Of a stretch of DNA of 64,000 nt, positions 36,764 to 45,026 are shown piece by piece. Below the pieces are notes generated by a model. The model made no database searches. It was not told the DNA's origin and saw nothing but the letters and a program-made list of their open reading frames with translations. Made by a program: the position numbers and the translations under genes. Position 1 is the stretch's first letter. The number at the start of each line of letters is the position of its first letter. The DNA comes from Porticoccus sp002341315 (GTDB taxonomy: Bacteria; Pseudomonadota; Gammaproteobacteria; Pseudomonadales; Porticoccaceae), in the NCBI RefSeq assembly GCF_047634355.1, contig NZ_JBLIAL010000002.1; one strand, 5' to 3'.

Positions 36764-37441
36764 CTACCTATTACCAGTCACAGACAGTCGTGTTTGTGAT
36801 TGGTAGTGATCGAAATCGTTTGAGTTAAAATAGTAAATCGAGCTGTTAGAGGAAACTATTTGGTCATTCGATGTAACTTGGGTAGTGATAATCACTTCAG
36901 TAATACTCTCGTCTGCCCGGTCAGCCCAGTATTGATGGAGGTCAGAAGCTGCAGACAAAGGGATTAAGGCCAAAGCTGGTTCACTCCAATTATTTGCGGA
37001 AGTGCCAAGGCCTGCCAGAAAGCTGAGAACACCGGTACGATAGCCGACTTTTGGGGGTAAGCTGTTTCTATCAATATGCTCTACAGTATTGACATTGAAT
37101 GCCAGTTTGTGACTTGCACCAGATTCTGATACTGAAACTTTTATCCCACGGTTAACCATCTCAGAGGTCAGGAGATCTCTATAGGTATTGTCGAAAATAC
37201 TTGAGCCTTTGCTCTTGCCATTACAGTTAGAAGCAGTGCATGCCAAATAGACTATTCCGCTTGCAGGAAGCTTGGATAAAATCAGTTCAGCTTCATTAGC
37301 TGCTAGAACCTTCCAGTGATAGGCTGCTTGCAGTTTTTGCTGGGTTGAATGGGGATATGATTTTGCTTCGGGGTATTCTGAGAATTTTCCCGCACACCCC
37401 GTCAAAAGCAAGATTAATAAACATCCTACAGTTTTTTTCAT
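36764..37441 (-). CDS. Lipoprotein of unknown function
   Basis: The 225-residue product has a short signal and lipobox LLTGC (residues about 12-16). The mature part shows LACTASNCNGKS (cysteine pair), YRDLLTSEMVNRGIKVSVSESGASHKLAFNVNTVEH, and a central hydrophobic, Gly-rich stretch (FLAGLGTSANNW) before VIITTQVTSNDQIV. I cannot name the family. It reads like a companion of the FlgO-domain lipoprotein, with a similar 'make, modify and compare paralogous subunits' layout, 11 bases ahead of it. Confidence 0.65.
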   Translation of the reverse strand: MKKTVGCLLILLLTGCAGKFSEYPEAKSYPHSTQQKLQAAYHWKVLAANEAELILSKLPASGIVYLACTASNCNGKSKGSSIFDNTYRDLLTSEMVNRGIKVSVSESGASHKLAFNVNTVEHIDRNSLPPKVGYRTGVLSFLAGLGTSANNWSEPALALIPLSAASDLHQYWADRADESITEVIITTQVTSNDQIVSSNSSIYYFNSNDFDHYQSQTRLSVTGNR

Positions 37442-37544
37442 AGAAGTTCCCTCTCTCGATAATTATCAAGTGGATTGTTAAGCCTAAAAGGCCAATAGTC
37501 ATCCAGTATACTCACAACTTAAGGGCCAAACTAGTCCGGTATTT

Positions 37545-37577
37545 TTAAAGGGGTCGGTGACAATTGATAATTATTCT
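37545..37577 (+). repeat. 33-bp inverted repeat, left arm (REP-like copy B)
   Basis: TTAAAGGGGTCGGTGACAAT and the 13 bases after it match the reverse complement of 38143-38175 at 31 of 33 positions. Followed on to about 37592, this copy also folds on itself (GGTGACAAT with ATTGTCGCC). Confidence 0.8.
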
Positions 37578-37629
37578 TCATTGTCGCCGGTGATGGCGGC
37601 CGTTATGTGCAAATAAAAAATGGAGTGAT

Positions 37630-38139
37630 ATGAAAGTATTTTTTTCTCATGGAAAAGAAAGCGGTCCTTGGGGTAGCAAAATAAAAAGACTTGCCAATAT
37701 TGCCGAGGAGTATGGCTGCAGCGTTGATAGTATTGATTATGCAGATAACCCCGATCCTGATCTCAGAGTTGAACGTCTGGTAAATATATTAAAAGACGTT
37801 AAAGAGGATTTTTTACTGGTGGGGTCAAGTATGGGAGGGTACGTTTCTTTGCTTGCTTCAGAGAAAGTTAATACAAAAGGGGTGTTTTTATTAGCACCCG
37901 CTTTGTTTATGCCTGGATATAAACAGCAAAGTTATACAAATAAAACTCAAATAGAAATTGTTCATGGCTGGTCTGATGACATTGTGCCGCCAGAGAATTC
38001 CATTAAATTTGCTAAAGCTGTTGATTGTTCCTTGCACCTGATTTCCGGAGATCATCGGTTGAACTCTTCGATAGAGACTGTAGTAGTACTGTTTTCGCAG
38101 TTTCTTACAGCGCAAAAAGCAACAGGGATTGGAGGATAG
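37630..38139 (+). CDS. Alpha/beta-hydrolase (YqiA-like)
   Basis: The 169-residue protein has a compact alpha/beta-hydrolase pattern: opening FFSHGKESGPWGSK, nucleophile elbow G-S-S-M-G (Ser67), the acid in VHGWSDDIVPPEN and the catalytic His in SGDHRLN. It is likely a cytosolic esterase or thioesterase of unknown substrate. It is AT-rich and bracketed by 33-bp inverted repeats. Just before it, GCCGTTATGTGC looks like an integron core site, but no attC was found after the gene. Transfer as a unit seems likely; the route is unclear. Confidence 0.8.
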   Translation: MKVFFSHGKESGPWGSKIKRLANIAEEYGCSVDSIDYADNPDPDLRVERLVNILKDVKEDFLLVGSSMGGYVSLLASEKVNTKGVFLLAPALFMPGYKQQSYTNKTQIEIVHGWSDDIVPPENSIKFAKAVDCSLHLISGDHRLNSSIETVVVLFSQFLTAQKATGIGG

Positions 38140-38142
38140 TTG

Positions 38143-38175
38143 AGAATAATTCTCAATTGTCACCAACCCCTTTAA
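38143..38175 (-). repeat. 33-bp inverted repeat, right arm (REP-like copy C)
   Basis: It is the reverse complement of the left arm at 31 of 33 positions. It extends a perfect small hairpin TTGAGAA-TAA-TTCTCAA (38140-38156), as if the complete element were a long palindrome. Confidence 0.8.
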
Positions 38176-38184
38176 CTCTTTAAC

Positions 38185-38266
38185 TGTGAAGGCACCCTGG
38201 ATATCGCCGAAGCACAGCGCCTCTGCGATGGCTCATTGATTAACAAATAATCGCTACGACCTCTTT
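38185..38266 (+). pseudogene. hisA: Duplicated hisA 3' end (copy 2)
   Basis: This stretch would encode EGTLDIAEAQRLCDGSLINK and a stop, and continues with a near-copy of the DNA after hisA. It corresponds to hisA 3' end at 35975-36056 but differs at several bases, some of them silent or conservative, so it is not a recent tandem copy. No other part of hisA, and no hisF, is found here. Confidence 0.8.
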
Positions 38267-38321
38267 TTCCAGTCGGTCATCACACGCAGTCTTCCGGAGT
38301 GGCCAGCATGCACGCTTTTTG

Positions 38322-38341
38322 ACCTGTATCATCTGACAGGT
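38322..38341. promoter_or_regulatory. Inverted repeat, possible operator of the symporter gene
   Basis: ACCTGT-N8-ACAGGT, a perfect 6+6 inverted repeat, ends 32 bases before the symporter ATG. The regulator is unknown. Confidence 0.4.
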
Positions 38342-38373
38342 ACACCACTGTCCGTAACGCGGGGTCTACGAGT

Positions 38374-39798
38374 ATGACGACAACAATCATTGCATTCCTG
38401 TTTTGCCTGGCCGGCTTTGTGCTAATTGGCGTATTGTCCCATCGTCACGCCCGGAGCAGCTCCAGTGACTACCTGATGGCGAGTAGCTCGGTAAAGCCCT
38501 GGCTCGCGGGGCTTTCTGCTGTCGCCACCAATAACAGCGGGTACATGTTCATTGGTGTGATCGGCTATACCTACACTACCGGCCTGCCTGCTGTATGGCT
38601 GATGGTGGGCTGGTTGCTTGGGGACTTCATCATGTCCTCCTTCATTCACCGGCGACTGCGGGAACGGACCGCCAACACCGGCCAGAACACCTTCCCGGGA
38701 GTGCTCGCCAACTGGTACGGCACTGATTTTCGCACCTATCGTCGACTGGCGGGGCTGATCTGTTTTATTTTCCTCGGTGCCTACGCGGCGGCGCAGCTGA
38801 ACGCCGGAAGCAAGGCTTTACATGTGCTCTTTGACTGGCCCCTATGGGCAGGCGCGGTCATCGGCGCAGTCATCGTGATTGCCTATTGCTTTGCCGGTGG
38901 CATTCGAGCTGCTATTTGGACCGATGCTGCGCAGGCGATAGTGATGATCGTGGCCATGTTCCTAATGTTGTGGGTGGCTGTAGACCATCTGGGTGGATTT
39001 GGTGTCACCTGGCAAAAACTCAACCAGGTGTCTCCTGACTACATGGACTTGTGGCCCGGTGCCGTGGCGGGACTGGCCAGTCCCTGGGGGCCGGCGCTGT
39101 TTATTGTGGGTTGGCTGTTCGCAGGGTTCAGCGTCATCGGCCAGCCACACATCATGATTCGTTTCATGTCACTTGACTCCGCGGCCAGCACCAATCGCGC
39201 GCGAGTCTACTACTATGCATGGTATGTGGTCTTCTATCTGGTCGCCAACAGCGTGGGTTTGTTGTCGCGCCTGTTAATTCCGGAAACGGAGGCATTCGAC
39301 CCTGAACTGGCATTGCCAACCCTGGCGGTGCAGCTGTTGCCTCCGGTACTGGTGGGCGTGGTGCTTGCCGGAGTGTTTGCCGCCACCATCTCCACGGGCG
39401 ACTCCCTGGTACTGGCCTGCTCGGCCGCAGTGACCGAGGATGCGATGGGCAAGACGCAGAAGTTGTGGCAGGTGAAGATGGCAACGGTGTCGGTGGTGGC
39501 GTTGGCTCTGGGAATCGCCCTGGCCGGGCCGCAGAACGTCTTCGACCTGGTGGTGGTTTCCTGGGGGGTGCTGGGTGCCAGCTTCGCGCCACTGCTGCTG
39601 GTCTACGTAGTCGGTTATCGCCCCAGCGAGGGGCTTGCCATTGCCATGGTTATCGCCGCCCTTGTGGCAGTCTATGGCTGGACGCGTATTTCCTTGCTGG
39701 CTGAGTACTACGAGGGCATGTTCGGCATTATTGTCGCGCTGGCAGTGTTTGCCCTCGGGCGGATGTTCGGGTTCTGTGGGTCGCGGCAGCGGTATTAG
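38374..39798 (+). CDS. Sodium:solute symporter (SSS family, PutP-like)
   Basis: The 474-residue inner-membrane protein has about 13 hydrophobic helices and SSS family features: SSSDYLMASSSVKPWLAGLSAVATNNSGYMFIG in the first helices, the signature around AYCFAGGIRAAIWTDAAQAIVM, and GVFAATISTGDSLVLACSAAVTED, with the Na2-site Ser/Thr residues. It most resembles sodium/proline symporters, but proline is not proven. It is a monocistronic gene with an operator-like inverted repeat upstream and a long palindrome after it. Confidence 0.88.
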   Translation: MTTTIIAFLFCLAGFVLIGVLSHRHARSSSSDYLMASSSVKPWLAGLSAVATNNSGYMFIGVIGYTYTTGLPAVWLMVGWLLGDFIMSSFIHRRLRERTANTGQNTFPGVLANWYGTDFRTYRRLAGLICFIFLGAYAAAQLNAGSKALHVLFDWPLWAGAVIGAVIVIAYCFAGGIRAAIWTDAAQAIVMIVAMFLMLWVAVDHLGGFGVTWQKLNQVSPDYMDLWPGAVAGLASPWGPALFIVGWLFAGFSVIGQPHIMIRFMSLDSAASTNRARVYYYAWYVVFYLVANSVGLLSRLLIPETEAFDPELALPTLAVQLLPPVLVGVVLAGVFAATISTGDSLVLACSAAVTEDAMGKTQKLWQVKMATVSVVALALGIALAGPQNVFDLVVVSWGVLGASFAPLLLVYVVGYRPSEGLAIAMVIAALVAVYGWTRISLLAEYYEGMFGIIVALAVFALGRMFGFCGSRQRY

Positions 39799-39831
39799 CT
39801 GCCGCTGGCGCCACTTTTCATGCGTTGAAGC

Positions 39832-39880
39832 GATAGCCCGTAGGTTGGGTGAGGCGCCTCACCCCAACCTACGGGCTATC
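39832..39880. repeat. Long palindrome after the symporter gene
   Basis: GATAGCCCGTAGGTTGGG and the following GAGGCGCC pair almost perfectly with the second half (one extra C). The 'CCGTAGGTTGGG' wording is that of widespread repeat palindromes. It may also end transcription of the symporter gene 34 bases upstream. Confidence 0.75.
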
Positions 39881-39984
39881 CCTAGTTTTAAAACCGGATA
39901 CCCTATAGCAATTCAAAGCTGGAAAGTTGTAGTGTTGCCCCCGGTTTCTTTAACATTCAGCTTTCGGTATCGGTATTTAACGAG

Positions 39985-40773
39985 ATGACCAATTCCAGTG
40001 CCATAGGGCTGTTTGATTCAGGCATTGGCGGGCTGTCAATTGCCCGTAAAGTCAGGGAGTTGTTGCCGAGTGAAAACATTCTGTATGTTGCAGATGCCCT
40101 TCATGCTCCCTACGGGGATAAAGCGGACAGCTTTCTGTTGGAGCGAATGAGCGTTGTCACAGAGTTCCTGCTTTCCCGTGGTGCCAAGGTCGTTGTTGTG
40201 GCGTGCAATACGGCTACCACGTCGGCCATTGCCAAGCTCAGGTGCCAATACCCGGTTCCTATCATCGGCGTTGAGCCGGGTATCAAACCGGCTGCACTTT
40301 GCTCCCGCACCGGTGTCATTGGGGTGTTGGCGACGACGGGAACGCTGAAAACACATTCTTTTGTTAATTTGACGGAGCGCTACGCAAGCGGGGTGAAAAT
40401 TGAGCTCCAACCCTGCCCTGATCTGGCTGCTCAAATAGAATCATTGAGTTTTGACAGTGACAGGACGATTGCGCTACTGGAACGTTACATTTCCCCGCTT
40501 ATTGAAAAAAAGGTCGATACCATTATCCTCGGCTGCACACACTACAACCATGTGTCCCATTTAATCGCCGAGATAGCGGGGCCCGATGTCACCATCGTCA
40601 ATACGGAAACAGCTGTGGCGAATCAGGTTGTTCGCAGGCTCACGGCCGAGGGATTGCTGGCAGGGGGAAACCATGTGGGACGTGATGAGTTCTGGACAAG
40701 TGGCGCCCTTGATATTTACCGCAACCAGATTGAAAAGCTGTGGGGGGTGGGTGATGACGTCTTTCAACTTTAG
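39985..40773 (+). CDS. murI: Glutamate racemase
   Basis: MurI makes D-glutamate for peptidoglycan. The 262-residue protein has the expected motifs: IGLFDSGIGGLSIARKV (Asp/Ser of the active site), VVVACNTATTSA with catalytic Cys74, the VEPGIKPA loop, and ILGCTHYNHV with the second catalytic Cys. The length is normal. It is transcribed alone between the symporter palindrome and the LRAT-like gene. Confidence 0.96.
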   Translation: MTNSSAIGLFDSGIGGLSIARKVRELLPSENILYVADALHAPYGDKADSFLLERMSVVTEFLLSRGAKVVVVACNTATTSAIAKLRCQYPVPIIGVEPGIKPAALCSRTGVIGVLATTGTLKTHSFVNLTERYASGVKIELQPCPDLAAQIESLSFDSDRTIALLERYISPLIEKKVDTIILGCTHYNHVSHLIAEIAGPDVTIVNTETAVANQVVRRLTAEGLLAGGNHVGRDEFWTSGALDIYRNQIEKLWGVGDDVFQL

Positions 40774-40960
40774 CCAGGTTGTCGCTAATAGGTTTCGAAT
40801 TAACGCTTTTTCTGTGTGATGCCGGGAGTCTGAGAGTTGTCTGTTTATCCCCGCCAGCCACAAACGTCATATCACGGGCAGTAGCAGTGTCCTGTTAAGC
40901 TGCTATTATTTGGCAGTCGATTAAAAAAACGGTGTTCCGAAGGGAAGTTGGACCTGGCCT

Positions 40961-41485
40961 ATGGCACGTGGTGATCACATTTACGCACTTCGCTTTGGTG
41001 GGATTTATGCCCACCATGGCATTGATGCGGGCGATGGTACGGTGATCCATTACACCAGTGATCACTGGGTGACACCTCGCCAGGTGCGGCGTACCAGCAT
41101 GGACTTGTTTGCCCGCGGCGACGAGATTCATGTGCGGGATTACGAACGATTTTTCGAGACGCTCAAAAGTGGCGATATTCTGGATCGCACCACCCGGGGC
41201 CTGAATCGTCTGATGGACAACTTGCGAGGGCTGAAGGCGGGCGAACTGGATTTTTCAGAGGATGCGGTAATGCGGCGCGCCGAAAGCCGGCTGGGTGAAT
41301 TTGCCTTTGATCTGGTATTCAATAACTGTGAGCATTTCGCCACCTGGTGCAAAACCGGTATCAGCAACAGCGACCAGATTATTGATTTATGGCGACAGGC
41401 GCTAACCGGCAGTGGCTTTATGAAATACCGTGCTGGTAAAACCCTGACCAACTTTGCAGAACTTCCCTGGAAGCTGTTTCGCTAG
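40961..41485 (+). CDS. LRAT-domain (NlpC/P60-like) protein
   Basis: The 174-residue protein has the bacterial LRAT fold, a circularly permuted papain-like thiol hydrolase/acyltransferase. It opens ARGDHIYALRFGGIYAHHGIDAGDGTVIHY with the active-site His (18/19) and carries NNCEHFATWC with the catalytic Cys123. No signal peptide is seen. Eukaryotic relatives transfer acyl groups between lipids; substrates of bacterial members are not established. The gene stands alone between murI and argF. Confidence 0.85.
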   Translation: MARGDHIYALRFGGIYAHHGIDAGDGTVIHYTSDHWVTPRQVRRTSMDLFARGDEIHVRDYERFFETLKSGDILDRTTRGLNRLMDNLRGLKAGELDFSEDAVMRRAESRLGEFAFDLVFNNCEHFATWCKTGISNSDQIIDLWRQALTGSGFMKYRAGKTLTNFAELPWKLFR

Positions 41486-41490
41486 GGCCT

Positions 41491-42414
41491 CTACTCCGAT
41501 TTGTTGGTCGTTTTATTGAGCAGGAATTCAATCAGCGCTTTCTGTGCATGCAGGCGATTTTCTGCTTCATCCCAGACCACGGACCATTTTGATTCCAGCA
41601 TGGTTTCGCTGATTTCCAGGCCTCGATAGGCGGGCAGACAGTGCATGAACAGGGCGTCCGGGGCGGCCTTCTGCATGGTGTCCTCATTGACCTGAAAGCC
41701 CTGGAAGGCGCGCTCCCGTGATTTCTTTTCTTCCTCCTGGCCCATGGACGCCCAGGTATCGGTGACCACAAGATCCGCCCCGGTAATCGCCAACAGGGGA
41801 TTGCGAACAATGGATATCCGGTCGCTGAATTTCTCCAGCAGTGCCGCATCGGGTTCGTACCCTTCGGGGCAGGCGATGACCAGTTCAAAATCCAGTCTGT
41901 CTGCCGCATTGATATAGGACTGACACATATTGTTGCCGTCGCCGACCCAGGCCACTCGTTTACCGGCAATACTGCCCCGGTGTTCCAGGTAGGTTTGCAT
42001 ATCCGCCAGTAACTGGCAGGGATGAAAATCATCGGTCAGGGCGTTGATGACAGGTACTGAGGAGTTTTCAGCAAAGGTGATAATGCGGTCGTGGCCAAAG
42101 GTGCGGATCATGATGATATCCACCATTCTTGAGATCACCTTGGCGGAATCTTCAACCGGTTCACCGCGCCCCAGTTGTGTATCGTTGGGCGAGAGGAACA
42201 GGGCGCTACCACCCAGCTGGGCCATGCCCGCTTCAAAGGAAACCCGGGTGCGAGTGGAAGACTTCTCAAAAATCATGGCCATGACTTTGCCTGAGAACGG
42301 ATGCTCATCCGTGCCATTCTGGCGCTGAACCTTTAGCTCCGTCGCCCTTTGCAGGATTGCTTTCAGTTCGTCTTTAGAGAGATCCTGCAAAGTGAGGAAG
42401 TGTCTTATGGCCAT
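41491..42414 (-). CDS. argF: Ornithine carbamoyltransferase
   Basis: The enzyme joins ornithine and carbamoyl phosphate to citrulline in arginine synthesis. The 307-residue protein shows the carbamoyl-phosphate loop SSTRTRVSFE, the HPCQ-type stretch (FHPCQLLADMQT), the ornithine site DTWASMGQEEE and the HCLPAYRG motif. It starts 6 bases after argD and is evidently in an argD-argF operon. Confidence 0.97.
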   Translation of the reverse strand: MAIRHFLTLQDLSKDELKAILQRATELKVQRQNGTDEHPFSGKVMAMIFEKSSTRTRVSFEAGMAQLGGSALFLSPNDTQLGRGEPVEDSAKVISRMVDIIMIRTFGHDRIITFAENSSVPVINALTDDFHPCQLLADMQTYLEHRGSIAGKRVAWVGDGNNMCQSYINAADRLDFELVIACPEGYEPDAALLEKFSDRISIVRNPLLAITGADLVVTDTWASMGQEEEKKSRERAFQGFQVNEDTMQKAAPDALFMHCLPAYRGLEISETMLESKWSVVWDEAENRLHAQKALIEFLLNKTTNKSE

Positions 42415-42420
42415 AATTGG

Positions 42421-43590
42421 TTACCCCCGGGTAATCAGTTCACCCAGTATCTGAACGAGTTGATCTGCTTCGTCTTCACTGATGGTCAGCGTTGGCAACA
42501 GTCTGATAACGGACTGGGCTGTAACATTGATCAGCAGACCTTTTTTTGCGGCCTCTGCCACCATTTCAGGGCAGGGTTCGCTCATCTCAATGGCCAGCAT
42601 AAGGCCCTGGCCCCGCACCTCCACGACTCTGGGGTGGTCGGCAAGACGCTCGACGAGACGCTGCTTTATATAATTGCCCATGGTGGCGGCCCGCTGGCAG
42701 AGGTTCTGGTCGAGGATTATGCTAACGGTGGCCAGCGCCGCTGCACATGCCAGGGGGTTGCCTCCAAAGGTGGTGCCGTGACTGCCGGGCTGCATCAAGT
42801 CGGCTGCTTTGTCACCGGCCAGGCAGGCACCGATAGGTACCCCGTTGCCCAGCCCTTTGGCCGTTGTCACAACGTCGGGCAGCAGGTTGGCGTGCTGGTA
42901 ATTAAAGTACTGCCCGGTTCGCCCATTGCCGGTCTGGATTTCGTCCAGCATCAGCAGCCAGTCATATTGATCACAGATTTTCCGCAACCCGGGTAAATAA
43001 TTGTCTGCGGGAACACGTATGCCGCCTTCCCCCTGGATGGGTTCGACCAGAATAGCCACCACATTGCGGTTATTTTTGGCGATGGTGTGCAACGATTCCA
43101 GATCGTTGTGGGGTGCCCGTACAAACCCGCCTACCAGTGGTTCAAAACCTGCCTGCACCTTGCGGTTGCCGGTGGCCGAGAGTGTTGCCATGGTGCGTCC
43201 GTGAAAAGCGTTTTCCATGACAATAATGGCGGGCTGATCCACTCCTTTGCTGTGGCCAAACAGGCGCGCCAGTTTGATGGCGGCTTCATTGGCTTCGGCT
43301 CCGGAATTGCAAAAAAACAGTTTGCTCAGGCCGGAGATGCTGTGCAGCTGCTCGGCCAAAGCTTCCTGAACCGGGATGTTGTAGAGATTTGAACAATGAA
43401 CCAGCGTGGCAGCCTGTTCTGCAATGGCACTGGTCACAACCGGATGTGCGTGTCCCAGTCCGCAGACGGCAATACCGGAAATGGCATCCAGATAACGGCG
43501 ACCCTGATCATCCCAGACCCAGGACCCTTGACCCCGGGTAAGGGTAATTTTTCTGGCACCATAATTGTTCATTAATGCGTCACTGGTCAT
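42421..43590 (-). CDS. argD: Acetylornithine aminotransferase
   Basis: ArgD is the PLP enzyme that makes N-acetylornithine from the semialdehyde. The 389-residue class III aminotransferase shows FCNSGAEANEAAIKLAR, the AFHGRTMATLSATG loop, LMLDEIQTGNGRTG (Asp-Glu pair) and the PLP lysine in VVTTAKGLGNGVPIGA. I placed the start at ATG 43590 (MTSDALMNNYG); the 28 further in-frame residues upstream lack family similarity. It may also act on succinyl-diaminopimelate. argF follows after 6 bases. Confidence 0.94.
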   Translation of the reverse strand: MTSDALMNNYGARKITLTRGQGSWVWDDQGRRYLDAISGIAVCGLGHAHPVVTSAIAEQAATLVHCSNLYNIPVQEALAEQLHSISGLSKLFFCNSGAEANEAAIKLARLFGHSKGVDQPAIIVMENAFHGRTMATLSATGNRKVQAGFEPLVGGFVRAPHNDLESLHTIAKNNRNVVAILVEPIQGEGGIRVPADNYLPGLRKICDQYDWLLMLDEIQTGNGRTGQYFNYQHANLLPDVVTTAKGLGNGVPIGACLAGDKAADLMQPGSHGTTFGGNPLACAAALATVSIILDQNLCQRAATMGNYIKQRLVERLADHPRVVEVRGQGLMLAIEMSEPCPEMVAEAAKKGLLINVTAQSVIRLLPTLTISEDEADQLVQILGELITRG

Positions 43591-43841
43591 GATCTCGTCC
43601 AAAACAAAAAAAGGCAGACGCGAGTTGCGCTGCCCTGGAGCAGGGATATTATAGTGGTTTTGCCCTGTTCGCAACGATCTGCATTGTTGCTATCTCTGAG
43701 CTACGGGACCATTTACAGCGTGCCCGGGGTAAAATGTTTTTTTCGGGCAGGTGGTTTTAGATTGACGGACAGTGGAGTAAAATAGTTGACCGTAATAGTC
43801 GGCTATTTATTGCCCCCAATTTCAGTCAGAGGTTTATATCA

Positions 43842-44177
43842 ATGGATATTATGGAAACCATTCGTGAGCAGGTGGAAGGGAACCCCGTCATTTTATACAT
43901 GAAAGGCTCCCCCAATCAGCCCCAATGCGGCTTTTCTGCCCGCACGGTTGAGGCATTGATGGCTTGCGGTGAGCGCTTCGCCTATGTCGATATTCTGGAA
44001 AACCCGGACATCCGTGCTAATCTGCCAAAATACGCCAACTGGCCTACCTTTCCCCAGCTCTGGGTTAATGGTGAGCTGATTGGTGGTTGCGACATCATTG
44101 CTGACATGCACCAGAAAGGTGAATTGGCTCCGCTGGTACAGGATGCCGCCCAGAGTGGACAGAAAGCTGCAGAGTAG
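43842..44177 (+). CDS. grxD: Monothiol glutaredoxin (Grx4 type)
   Basis: The 111-residue protein has the CGFS active site (Cys29 in PNQPQCGFSARTVEAL), then the TFPQLWVNGELIGGCDI glutathione-binding segment. Monothiol glutaredoxins of this class carry or hand over Fe-S clusters with glutathione and BolA partners rather than reduce disulfides. The gene is divergent from argD. A peroxiredoxin gene follows on the same strand. Confidence 0.97.
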   Translation: MDIMETIREQVEGNPVILYMKGSPNQPQCGFSARTVEALMACGERFAYVDILENPDIRANLPKYANWPTFPQLWVNGELIGGCDIIADMHQKGELAPLVQDAAQSGQKAAE

Positions 44178-44339
44178 GCAAGGATCCGGCCATTAAACAT
44201 GGCTTATGGCGCTTATAGCTAATTACAATGAGACACAAAAAACTGATTGTGTAAGATTGAGATAAGAGTTTCGAGCACGGGCTGCGACAGGTAGCCCCTA
44301 CATTCCTTCAGAAAAACAGACCATTTAAGGAGTTAGATC

Positions 44340-44945
44340 ATGGGTGTATTAGTAGGTAAAGCAGCACCGGATTTTACGGCTGGTGCAGTACTGGGTAACG
44401 GTGAAATCGTTGATGCGTTTACGCTGTCAGACAACATCAAGGGCAAGAAAGCCGTTGTGTTTTTCTATCCGCTCGATTTTACTTTTGTTTGCCCATCAGA
44501 GCTGATCGCATTTGACCACCGCCTGGATGAGTTCAAAAAACGCGGTGTGGAAGTTATCGGTGTCTCCATTGACTCGGTATTTACCCACAATGCCTGGAGA
44601 AATACACCCGTAGATGCAGGCGGTATCGGCCAGGTTAAATATCCGCTGGTAGCCGACGTCAAGCACGAAATCTGCCGGGCCTACGATGTTGAATTTGATG
44701 AGGCCGGCGTTGCTTTCCGTGGCTCCTTCCTGATCGATGAGGACGGCGTTGTGCGCCATCAGATCGTCAATGACCTCCCGCTGGGTCGCGATATCGATGA
44801 AATGCTGCGTATTGTCGACGCGCTGTCTTTCCACCAGAAACACGGTGAAGTTTGCCCCGCCGGCTGGAAAGAAGGTGACAAGGGTATGGATGCTTCACCC
44901 ACTGGTGTGGCTTCCTATCTCGCTGAAAATTCAGACAAACTCTGA
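44340..44945 (+). CDS. 2-Cys peroxiredoxin (AhpC/Tsa family)
   Basis: The 201-residue protein reduces peroxides. It has the peroxidatic Cys51 in FTFVCPSELIAF and the resolving Cys172 in KHGEVCPAGW, so it is a typical 2-Cys enzyme working as an obligate dimer. AAGGAG lies 8 bases before the ATG. It is monocistronic, with a strong terminator at 44964-44998. It may use the thioredoxin system, since no AhpF gene is nearby. Confidence 0.95.
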   Translation: MGVLVGKAAPDFTAGAVLGNGEIVDAFTLSDNIKGKKAVVFFYPLDFTFVCPSELIAFDHRLDEFKKRGVEVIGVSIDSVFTHNAWRNTPVDAGGIGQVKYPLVADVKHEICRAYDVEFDEAGVAFRGSFLIDEDGVVRHQIVNDLPLGRDIDEMLRIVDALSFHQKHGEVCPAGWKEGDKGMDASPTGVASYLAENSDKL

Positions 44946-44963
44946 TACGCAAGTCGTTTCTGG

Positions 44964-44998
44964 AAAAACCGCAGAAGGTAACTTCTGCGGTTTTTTTT
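44964..44998 (+). terminator. Terminator of the peroxiredoxin gene
   Basis: AAAAACCGCAGAAG-GTAA-CTTCTGCGGTTTT followed by more T forms a 14-bp stem with T-run, 18 bases after the stop. Confidence 0.92.
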
Positions 44999-45026
44999 GG
45001 CTCATTTGATAATAGAGGGCTTGGTG

